A model generated the notes under the pieces. The model saw only the letters and a list, made by a program, of their open reading frames with translations, did not search any database and was not told the origin of the DNA. DNA of 5,088 bases, taken from SCQX01 sp035720945 (GTDB taxonomy: Bacteria > Pseudomonadota > Gammaproteobacteria > Burkholderiales > Burkholderiaceae_B). This document shows, piece after piece, positions 1 through 5,088 of this stretch. The position numbers were made by a program, and so were the translations under genes. Position 1 is the first letter of the stretch. Every line of letters starts with the position of its first letter. The stretch is from contig DASTNK010000121.1 in NCBI GenBank assembly GCA_035720945.1, forward strand, positions 1 through 5,088, read 5' to 3'.

Positions 1-46
1 CGGCAGCCCCGGCACCGTACCCATCGCCCCGGCGCTCGACACCACC

Positions 47-1918
47 ATGGAAGACGCCCGGATCACCCGGGGGTCCACCACGCTGGGCCACCGGGTGCTC
101 TGGATCAGCCTGCTGGCCGTCGCCATCGGAGCCATCGCGGCGGGCATCGCCCAGCTGCTGATGTTCATGATCAACGTCATCACCGACGTCACTTTCTACG
201 GACGCGTCTCCGACGTCATCGGCCCGTCCACCATCAAGCACACCGGTTCGTTCGTCCTGTCGCCCGCCGACAATCACCTGGGGCTCTGGGTCATCCTGAT
301 GCCCGCCATAGGCGGGCTGATCGCCGGCATCATGGCTCGCTGGGGGTCGCGCGCCATCCAGGGCCACGGCATCCCCGAAGCAATGGAGCAGATCCTCCAG
401 CACGAATCGAACATCCCGCCGCGGATCACCTGGCTCAAGCCGGTTTCCTCGGCCTTCGCGATCGGCACGGGCGGCCCGTTCGGCGCCGAAGGGCCCATCA
501 TCTCCACCGGCGGCGCGCTCGGCTCGCTGGTCGGCCAGCTCCTGTCCGTCACGGCCACCGAACGCAAGACCCTGCTGGCCGCCGGCGCCGCCGCGGGCAT
601 GGCGGCCGTGTTCGGCGCCCCCGTGTCCTCGCTGGTCATGGCGGTCGAGCTCCTGCTGTTCGAGCTGCGCCCGCGGTCACTCATACCGGTCGCGCTGGCG
701 GCCGTCACGGCAACCGGCGTGCGCTACGCCACCTACGGGCCGGGCGCGGTGTTCGCCATGCCAGCCGTGCTCGAACCCGGCGGCGGCGCCCTAGCCAGCT
801 ACATCGTGTTGGGCGCCGTCGTGGGTTTGCTCAGCGTGTGGGTCACCAAAGCGGTCTACGGCGTGGAAGACGCCTTCGAGAAACTGCCTGTCCACTGGAT
901 GTGGTGGCCCGCCATCGGCGGGCTCATCGCCGGCGTCATAGGCTGGTACGCACCCCGCACCATGGGTGTCGGCTACGACAACATCGACGCCATCGTCTCG
1001 GGCAGTTTCGGCGTCCAGATGCTGATCACGATCTGCGTGCTCAAGTTCCTGGCCTGGGTCATCGCCCTGGGCAGCGGCACATCCGGTGGCACGCTGGCGC
1101 CACTGTTCATCATCGGTGGCTCATTCGGCGCGCTGCTGGGCATCGGGGTCGACCACATCCTGCCCGCGCTCGCCATCGACCCACGCATCGCCGCGCTGGT
1201 TGGCATGGCGGCGATCTTCGCGGGCTCGTCACGCGCGCTGCTCACAGCCATCGTGTTCGCGTTCGAAACCACGCGCCAGCCCGCGGCCCTGCTGCCGCTT
1301 CTGGGCGGCTGCACCGCTGCCTATCTGGTGTCCGCCCTCATCATGCGCAACACCATCATGACCGAGAAAATCGTGCGCCGTGGCGTGCTGGTCCCGCTGG
1401 AATACAGCGCCGACTTCCTGCAGCGGATGACCGTGGGGCAGGTCTACAACCCTGACGTCGTGACATTGAAGGCGGAGGACACGCTGGCCCGGATCCTGCA
1501 GTGGATGCAGGCGGGAGGCCCCGCCACCCGCTACCACGGCTATCCGGTCGTGCGCGCCGACGGCACGGTGCTGGGCGTGATCACCGTGCGGGATATCTTC
1601 AATCCACTCACACCGCCCGAAACCCTTGTCAGCGAATTGGTGACACGCCGGCCCGTGGTCGTGGGCGAGGATTATTCCCTGCGTGAAGCATCGGATGTCA
1701 TGGTGCACGCCGACGTGGGCCGGCTGGTCGTCATGAGCCACGACCAGCCCGCGCGGCTCCTGGGGATCCTGACCCGTGGCGACCTGATCACCGCGCACGC
1801 GCATCGACTGCATGAAAGCAGCGACGCCCGCCGGCAACTGCGAGTGAATTTGCGGCGGCCGTTGCGGCCGTTACGGAAGGTGCGGCAGAGGAAAATCCGG
1901 ACGCGGCGGGCGTCTTGA
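47..1918 (+). CDS. ClC-family chloride channel/transporter with tandem CBS domains
   Basis: Inner-membrane ClC anion transport protein of 623 residues as called. Hydrophobic helices run from about residue 17 to 433. The family signatures are visible: GHGIPE at 106-111 (the GSGIP anion-binding loop, with His in place of the usual Ser), GAEGP at 146-150 carrying the gating glutamate E148, and GTSGGTLAPLF at 344-354 (the GxFxP-type loop). Two cytoplasmic CBS domains follow, at about 461-518 and 526-582; in this family they bind adenine nucleotides or regulate gating. The tail 592-623 has 14 Arg/Lys in 32 residues. The glutamate that carries protons inside CLC-ec1 (E203) appears replaced by L202, so a channel or atypical exchanger is possible (inference). 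The ATG at 47 has no clear Shine-Dalgarno, and the frame is open to base 2 with no ATG, GTG or TTG codon, so the start may lie outside the window. It converges on the synthase gene, 28 bp away. Family certain; ion and mechanism not. Confidence 0.93.
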   Translation: MEDARITRGSTTLGHRVLWISLLAVAIGAIAAGIAQLLMFMINVITDVTFYGRVSDVIGPSTIKHTGSFVLSPADNHLGLWVILMPAIGGLIAGIMARWGSRAIQGHGIPEAMEQILQHESNIPPRITWLKPVSSAFAIGTGGPFGAEGPIISTGGALGSLVGQLLSVTATERKTLLAAGAAAGMAAVFGAPVSSLVMAVELLLFELRPRSLIPVALAAVTATGVRYATYGPGAVFAMPAVLEPGGGALASYIVLGAVVGLLSVWVTKAVYGVEDAFEKLPVHWMWWPAIGGLIAGVIGWYAPRTMGVGYDNIDAIVSGSFGVQMLITICVLKFLAWVIALGSGTSGGTLAPLFIIGGSFGALLGIGVDHILPALAIDPRIAALVGMAAIFAGSSRALLTAIVFAFETTRQPAALLPLLGGCTAAYLVSALIMRNTIMTEKIVRRGVLVPLEYSADFLQRMTVGQVYNPDVVTLKAEDTLARILQWMQAGGPATRYHGYPVVRADGTVLGVITVRDIFNPLTPPETLVSELVTRRPVVVGEDYSLREASDVMVHADVGRLVVMSHDQPARLLGILTRGDLITAHAHRLHESSDARRQLRVNLRRPLRPLRKVRQRKIRTRRAS

Positions 1919-1924
1919 AATGAT

Positions 1925-1946
1925 GGCGTGGGCCGAAACCCGCGCC
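1925..1946. terminator. hairpin filling the convergent gap, candidate bidirectional terminator
   Basis: An 8-bp stem pairs 1925-1932 (GGCGTGGG) with 1939-1946 (CCCGCGCC) around a 6-base loop. There is one G-U wobble when read as plus-strand RNA, which becomes an A-C mismatch in the minus-strand RNA. It fills nearly all the 28 bases between the two convergent stop codons and ends directly against the synthase stop. No long U-tract follows: the plus side continues TCACTCCTCC and the minus side ATCATTTC. It would therefore be a weak or non-classical intrinsic terminator. The position is the strongest argument for the call. Confidence 0.4.
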
Positions 1947-3695
1947 TCACTCCTCCACATACCACGTGTCTTCCGACAGCATGACCTGCTGATGGCCATA
2001 CCCGGCGGGCATCATAGGAAAGCAGTTCTCCTGGGCCAGCACCGCGACGTCCAGGAAGAACGGCCCGTCGTGCGCCATGCATTGGGCCAGGGCGGCATCC
2101 AGTTGTGCTGGATCGTCGACGCGGGCGCTGCCCCAACCGAACGACCGCGCCAACGCCACGAAATCGGGGATGGACGCGTTGTAGCTGTGGCTGTAGCGTC
2201 CGTCGTGGATGAGCTCCTGCCACTGGCGAACCATGCCCATGTGCTGGTTGTTGCACAGGATGAGCTTGACCGGCGCCTTGTGCTGCATGGCGGTGGCCAG
2301 TTCCTGGATGTTCATGAGCACCGAGGCGTCGCCGCTGATGCAGATCACGGTCTTGTCGGGGTGGGCGATCTGCGCGCCGATGGCGGCGGGCAGCCCGTAG
2401 CCCATGGTGCCCGCGCCCCCTGAAGTCAGCCAGCGGTGGGGGCGATTCAGGCGGATGTACTGCGCGGCCCACATCTGGTGCTGCCCCACGTCGGTGGACA
2501 CGATGGCGTCTGAATCCGCCACCAGGCGATTGACGCGCTGCATGAGATCCTGCGGCAGGATATGTTCCTTGGAGGGTTCCACGTGCAGGCAGTCGCGTTT
2601 GCGCCACACGGCGATGCGCTGCCACCAGGCATCCAGCCCACCGGGCGAGCGGTTGATGCGCGACACTTCTTTATGCAGGGCGCGCAGTAGCGGGTAGCAG
2701 TCACCCACCATGGCGACATCGGCGCGCACCACCTTGTCGATGGAGGCGGGGTCGATGTCCAGGTGGATCTTGCTGGCGTGTGGGCAGAAGTCGGACAACC
2801 GCCCGGTGATGCGGTCATCGAAGCGCGCGCCCACGCAGACGATGAGATCGGCGTGATGCATGGCCAGGTTGGCCTCGAGCGTGCCGTGCATGCCCAGCAT
2901 GCCCAGGAACAGCGGATCGTCGGCCGGAAACGCACCCAGGCCCATGAGGGTGAGTGTGCAAGGCGCGCCGAGTTCCTGCACCAGGTGCGTGAACGCGTGG
3001 CAGGCGTCCAGACCGGAATTGATCAGTCCGCCGCCGCCGTAGAACACCGGGCGGCGCGCGTTGGCGATGAGCGACGCGGCGCGCTTGACCGCTGCTTCGG
3101 AAGCGGGGCTGGCCGTCTCGATGCCGATGGCGTCATCTGACACTTCAGCGCCAGCCGCCGCGGGTGGCGTCAGCGCGATCTGAATGTCTTTGGGAAAGTC
3201 GATCAGCACGGGGCCAGGCCGGCCCTGGGTGGTCAGGCGGTACGCCTTGCCCACTACGGACGCCACGTCTTCGGAGCGGCGGATCTGCGCGTTCCATTTC
3301 GTGACCGGGCGCGAAATGCCGATGGCGTCGCACTCCTGGAAGGCATCGGTGCCGATGGCGCCGGTGGCGACCTGGCCGCTGATGCACAGCACCGGGATCG
3401 AATCACACAATGCGTCGAGCAGGCCGGTGGTGGTGTTGGCCATGCCCGGCCCGGAGGTGACCAGCACCACGCCCGGCTTGCCGGTGGAGCGCGCATAGCC
3501 TTCGGCGGCATGCACCGCCCCTTGTTCGTGCCGCACCAGCACATGGCGGATTCGCGGCTCGGAATACAGCGCGTCGTACAGGGGCAGGACCGCTCCACCC
3601 GGATAGCCGAAAATGGTGTCCACACCGTGCGCGATCAAGGTGTCAAGCAGGGTCTGGGCGCCATTGCGGGTCTGGGTTTCGGTAAGCGTATTCAC
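1947..3695 (-). CDS. ilvB: acetolactate (acetohydroxyacid) synthase, catalytic large subunit
   Basis: ThDP-dependent enzyme of 582 residues, the usual length. It condenses pyruvate with pyruvate or 2-ketobutyrate, the first common step of valine, leucine and isoleucine synthesis in the cytoplasm. The ThDP-activating glutamate is E57 in RHEQGA; SGPG is at 81-84; GTDAFQE at 115-121. The FAD-associated RFDDR motif is at 291-295. The ThDP/Mg site starts GDAS at 455-458 and ends NN at 482-483. MVRQWQ at 488-493 keeps the tryptophan (W492) that favours 2-ketobutyrate in biosynthetic enzymes. RFDDR plus this Trp argue for the FAD-type biosynthetic class rather than catabolic AlsS. The start is GTG (CAC at 3693-3695); no in-frame ATG lies between it and an upstream stop, and no good Shine-Dalgarno is seen. 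No ilvH/ilvN small subunit follows, since the next gene is convergent, so this may be a secondary paralogue. Function strong; symbol generic. Confidence 0.93.
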   Translation of the reverse strand: MNTLTETQTRNGAQTLLDTLIAHGVDTIFGYPGGAVLPLYDALYSEPRIRHVLVRHEQGAVHAAEGYARSTGKPGVVLVTSGPGMANTTTGLLDALCDSIPVLCISGQVATGAIGTDAFQECDAIGISRPVTKWNAQIRRSEDVASVVGKAYRLTTQGRPGPVLIDFPKDIQIALTPPAAAGAEVSDDAIGIETASPASEAAVKRAASLIANARRPVFYGGGGLINSGLDACHAFTHLVQELGAPCTLTLMGLGAFPADDPLFLGMLGMHGTLEANLAMHHADLIVCVGARFDDRITGRLSDFCPHASKIHLDIDPASIDKVVRADVAMVGDCYPLLRALHKEVSRINRSPGGLDAWWQRIAVWRKRDCLHVEPSKEHILPQDLMQRVNRLVADSDAIVSTDVGQHQMWAAQYIRLNRPHRWLTSGGAGTMGYGLPAAIGAQIAHPDKTVICISGDASVLMNIQELATAMQHKAPVKLILCNNQHMGMVRQWQELIHDGRYSHSYNASIPDFVALARSFGWGSARVDDPAQLDAALAQCMAHDGPFFLDVAVLAQENCFPMMPAGYGHQQVMLSEDTWYVEE

Positions 3696-3715
3696 GTGAT
3701 CAGCCGTTTCGTGGA

Positions 3716-3744
3716 TTATCAGGGGAGCGGTATGGCATCATAAT
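3716..3744 (+). promoter_or_regulatory. candidate sigma-70 promoter for the SET-domain gene
   Basis: A -35-like TTATCA (3716-3721, 4 of 6 consensus bases) lies 17 bases before a -10-like CATAAT (3739-3744, 5 of 6). Transcription would start near 3751, giving a leader of about 30 bases before the ATG at 3781. The leader has no recognisable Shine-Dalgarno: it reads CATTCAATTCCCC up to the start. Predicted by eye only. Confidence 0.4.
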
Positions 3745-3745
3745 A
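3740..3745 (-). promoter_or_regulatory. candidate -10 element for the synthase gene
   Basis: The minus strand reads TATTAT here, 5 of 6 bases of the sigma-70 -10 consensus. It would place the transcription start near 3733, about 37 bases before the GTG. No convincing -35 sits 16-18 bases upstream (GAAGAG at the 17-bp position; TTGAAT at 3774-3769 is 23 bases away). The promoter would thus be weak or activator-dependent. It overlaps the plus-strand -10-like element almost exactly. Confidence 0.3.
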
Positions 3746-3780
3746 AACTTTTCCGTTCGCGCCTCTTCATTCAATTCCCC

Positions 3781-4284
3781 ATGACCCAAACCACACGCCC
3801 CTGGCATATCGTCAAACCCTCCACCCTGCACGGTAACGGGGTCTACGCCGCGCGCAAGATTCCGGCGGGCACGCGCATCATCGAATACACCGGCAAGCGC
3901 ATCACGTCGGAACAGGCCGACGCCCTGCATCCCACCAACCCCGACGATCCGTTCCATACGTTCTTTTTCTCGACCAGCTCGGGCAAGGTCATCGACGGCG
4001 GCAACCGTGGCAACGACGCGCGCTGGATCAATCATTCCTGCGCACCGAACTGCGAGGCCGAGGAAAACGAAGCCGGCACGCGCGTGCACATCGTGGCCCT
4101 GCGCGACATCGCCCGGGGCGAAGAACTGTTCTACGACTATGGGCTGGTCATGGACGGCCGCATCACCCCCACGCTGAAGCGCCAGTATCAGTGCTTGTGC
4201 GGTAATCCGTCATGCCGCGGCACCATGCTGGCTCTGCCCAAGCAGCGCACGCCGAAGGCGGGCCGCAAGACCGCGACGGCCTGA
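3781..4284 (+). CDS. small SET-domain protein-lysine N-methyltransferase
   Basis: A 167-residue protein that is essentially one SET domain plus a post-SET motif; by family it transfers a methyl group from S-adenosylmethionine to protein lysine. HGNGVYA at 17-23 is the N-terminal SAM-binding motif, EYTG at 35-38 the following strand. RWINHSCAPNC at 81-91 is the diagnostic pseudoknot motif, and EELFYDYG at 114-121 supplies the catalytic-type Tyr (Y120). C138, C140 and C145 form the post-SET CxCx4C, which with C87 gives a complete single zinc site as in eukaryotic enzymes such as DIM-5. The C-terminal 20 residues are basic and probably disordered. No signal peptide or membrane segment is seen. 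The start is the only plausible one (next Met is M124), although no Shine-Dalgarno precedes it. The substrate is unknown: bacterial relatives include host-chromatin effectors (Legionella LegAS4/RomA, Burkholderia BtSET), but nothing here shows secretion. Confidence 0.92.
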   Translation: MTQTTRPWHIVKPSTLHGNGVYAARKIPAGTRIIEYTGKRITSEQADALHPTNPDDPFHTFFFSTSSGKVIDGGNRGNDARWINHSCAPNCEAEENEAGTRVHIVALRDIARGEELFYDYGLVMDGRITPTLKRQYQCLCGNPSCRGTMLALPKQRTPKAGRKTATA

Positions 4285-4428
4285 CGCACGCGCGGGACGC
4301 ATCCACAACGCCCCGCCGGAGAGACCGCTTCCTCTGGTGAAATGATTACGGCAACGGGAATCCGTTCGCCCTGGACCGATGTGCCGTATCGGGCAGGGCG
4401 AGTCTCGTTCAGGCGTGGCCGCCCGGGC
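4285..4428. other. convergent intergenic region rich in inverted repeats
   Basis: These 144 bases lie between the SET stop and the SDR stop. I see no coding potential, promoter of quality or tRNA. The first half (4285-4340) is featureless. The second half is packed with complementary segments: 4344-4353 with 4382-4390, 4353-4357 with 4362-4366, 4366-4380 with 4388-4401, and 4421-4427 with 4434-4440. Confidence 0.6.
4366..4401. terminator. 13-bp hairpin, candidate bidirectional terminator or structured RNA
   Basis: TCGCCCTG (4366-4373) pairs perfectly with CAGGGCGA (4394-4401). After a small internal loop (GA opposite G), CCGAT (4376-4380) pairs with ATCGG (4388-4392) around the 7-base loop GTGCCGT. 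It lies 81 bases after the SET stop and 27 bases beyond the SDR stop, a position suited to ending both transcripts. The downstream GTCTCGTTC on the plus strand is not a proper U-tract, and the minus side (ACGGATTCCC) is not one either, so intrinsic termination is uncertain. Confidence 0.4.
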
Positions 4429-4440
4429 TCAGTCCCGGGC
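4421..4440. repeat. GC-rich inverted repeat spanning the SDR stop codon
   Basis: GCCCGGG (4421-4427) and CCCGGGC (4434-4440) form a perfect 7-bp stem with a 6-base loop; the SDR stop codon (4429-4431) sits in the loop. Each arm contains the self-complementary CCCGGG. It would form in the 3' end of the SDR mRNA and might slow transcription or protect the 3' end. No U-tract follows in the SDR direction (GGCCACGCC). Confidence 0.45.
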
Positions 4441-5088
4441 AGCGTCCGGGAACGCCAACCCCATGGCGGTGAACCCGCCGTCCACCGAGATGATCTGCCC
4501 CGTCACGTAGCTGGACGCGGCATCGTCCAGCAGCCAGCCGACGGTGCCGCACAGTTCCTCTGGCGCGCCATACCGTTGCAGCGGCACCGCCGCCACCCAG
4601 TTCTTGCGGGTCTCGGCGGTATGCACGACCTTGGTCAATGGCGTGTCGATGGGGCCTGGCGCCACCGCGTTGACGCGGATACCCACCCGGGCCAGCTCCA
4701 CCGCCATGACCTGGGTCATGGTGATGACGCCACCCTTCGAGGCGCCATAGGCCACGCGGCCGTAATTGCCGCGAATGCCCGACACCGACGCGATGTTGAC
4801 GATAGAGCCCCGCGACCGGGTCTTCATGCGCCGTGCCACCGCACGGGCAACGATGAACGAACCCACCACATTCACGTCGAGGATCTGTCGGAACGTGGCG
4901 ACGTCGGTGTCCAGCACCGGGATTTCCTTGGCGATGCCCGCCGAGTTGACCAGGCCGGCCACCGGTCCGAACGACTGCTCGCAGTCTTCGATCAATTGCT
5001 CGATCCGATCCTCCTGCGTGACGTCGGCCACCTCGACCCGCAATTGACCCGCGCGTTGTGTGCGCAGCGATTCGCGCGCCTGCGCGAC
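4429..5088 (-). CDS. short-chain dehydrogenase/reductase (SDR), 5' end outside the window
   Basis: The visible 219 residues are the C-terminal part of a classical SDR, a cytoplasmic NAD(P)-dependent oxidoreductase. The N-terminal strand with the TGxxxGxG nucleotide loop (roughly 35-40 residues) is cut off by the right edge. Numbering from the edge: ADVT at 21-24, NSAG at 48-51 (the NNAG motif), catalytic-type N73 in DVNVVG, S101 in NIASVSG, Y114 and K118 in YGASK, PGPIDTP at 144-150, and the C-terminal SSYVTGQIISVDGG at 192-205. The Ser-Tyr spacing of 13 and Tyr-Lys spacing of 4 are canonical, so the enzyme should be active. The frame stays open to base 5088; a TTG at 5041-5043 is an internal leucine codon, not the start. 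The layout resembles 3-oxoacyl-ACP reductase (FabG-like) and sugar or alcohol dehydrogenases; the substrate cannot be told from sequence. Confidence 0.93.
   Translation of the reverse strand, partial: VAQARESLRTQRAGQLRVEVADVTQEDRIEQLIEDCEQSFGPVAGLVNSAGIAKEIPVLDTDVATFRQILDVNVVGSFIVARAVARRMKTRSRGSIVNIASVSGIRGNYGRVAYGASKGGVITMTQVMAVELARVGIRVNAVAPGPIDTPLTKVVHTAETRKNWVAAVPLQRYGAPEELCGTVGWLLDDAASSYVTGQIISVDGGFTAMGLAFPDAARD

Larger units (their letters stand above)
3696..3780. promoter_or_regulatory. divergent intergenic control region (synthase / SET gene)
   Basis: This 85-bp gap separates the GTG start of the synthase from the ATG of the SET gene and must hold both promoters if each gene is transcribed alone. 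An A/T-rich core at about 3737-3753 stands out from the GC-rich surroundings. The synthase leader could be only about 40 bases, too short for a branched-chain leader-peptide attenuator of the ilv type. An 8-bp palindrome TCACGTGA (3692-3699) covers the synthase start codon; I cannot say whether it is an operator. Confidence 0.6.

Noticed and set aside
274..1837. Several long open frames inside the ClC gene (minus 274-708, 973-1314, 1229-1837; plus 838-1455, 1086-1361).
   Set aside because: All lie under a gene with clear family motifs from end to end and show low-complexity, shadow-type composition; none shows a recognisable domain.
1672..2625. A 317-codon open frame on the minus strand overlapping the end of the synthase gene and the ClC gene.
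   Set aside because: Its product is an Arg/Gly/His/Ala-rich composition artefact of GC-rich DNA, it lies out of frame inside the well-supported synthase, and it crosses a convergent boundary.
1947..3695. Catabolic acetolactate synthase, glyoxylate carboligase, pyruvate oxidase or oxalyl-CoA decarboxylase instead of the biosynthetic enzyme.
   Set aside because: E57 in the ThDP motif excludes glyoxylate carboligase, which lacks this Glu; RFDDR together with MVRQWQ and the overall sequence fit acetohydroxyacid synthase best.
3692..3702. Palindromes TCACGTGA and TGATCA over the synthase start codon as an operator.
   Set aside because: Short palindromes of this size are common by chance and no known regulator box is matched with confidence.
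3732..3743. Three-codon frame ATG GCA TCA TAA with a good ribosome site upstream.
   Set aside because: It would lie upstream of the predicted SET transcription start and is too short to be more than chance; kept only as a remark in the findings.
3696..3780. A leader-peptide attenuator for the synthase gene.
   Set aside because: The leader is too short for a leader peptide plus alternative hairpins, and no run of Ile, Leu or Val codons is present.
3700..4089. A 129-codon antisense frame across the SET gene and the divergent promoter region.
   Set aside because: It has no recognisable domain, reads through the A/T-rich promoter core, and is explained as a shadow of the SET gene.
5041..5043. 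TTG as the start of the SDR gene.
   Set aside because: The frame continues to the window edge with SDR-like sequence, and the mandatory nucleotide-binding N-terminus is missing, so the gene is simply cut by the edge.

Overview
The window is a GC-rich stretch of a bacterial chromosome with four protein genes, tightly packed in two convergent pairs around one divergent promoter region. The G/C-biased third codon positions, short intergenic gaps and protein families fit a betaproteobacterium, most likely order Burkholderiales (perhaps Alcaligenaceae). That placement is an impression from protein character, not a computed result. I see no tRNA, rRNA, CRISPR array, insertion sequence or phage gene.

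Layout, left to right: (1) bases 1-1918, plus strand: a ClC-family chloride channel/transporter with two C-terminal CBS domains and an arginine-rich tail; its reading frame is open to the left edge, so the true start may lie outside. (2) Bases 1919-1946: a 28-bp convergent gap that is almost entirely one hairpin, a candidate bidirectional terminator. (3) Bases 1947-3695, minus strand: a complete acetolactate (acetohydroxyacid) synthase catalytic subunit, starting at GTG, with no regulatory small subunit beside it. (4) Bases 3696-3780: an 85-bp divergent intergenic region whose A/T-rich core holds face-to-face -10-like elements for both neighbours. (5) Bases 3781-4284, plus strand: a small stand-alone SET-domain protein-lysine methyltransferase with a complete post-SET zinc-cysteine set. 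(6) Bases 4285-4428: a 144-bp convergent gap with several interlocking inverted repeats, including a 13-bp hairpin. (7) Bases 4429-5088, minus strand: the C-terminal 219 residues of a short-chain dehydrogenase/reductase cut by the right edge.

No shared pathway links the four genes. The synthase serves branched-chain amino acid (or acetolactate) metabolism, the ClC protein moves anions across the inner membrane, the SET protein probably methylates lysines in unknown proteins, and the SDR is an NAD(P)-dependent oxidoreductase of unknown substrate. Only the synthase and SET genes share a control region. The points most worth a second look are the solitary synthase with overlapping divergent promoters, the eukaryote-like SET enzyme, the altered ion-pathway residues of the ClC protein, and the structured 4344-4401 intergenic element.
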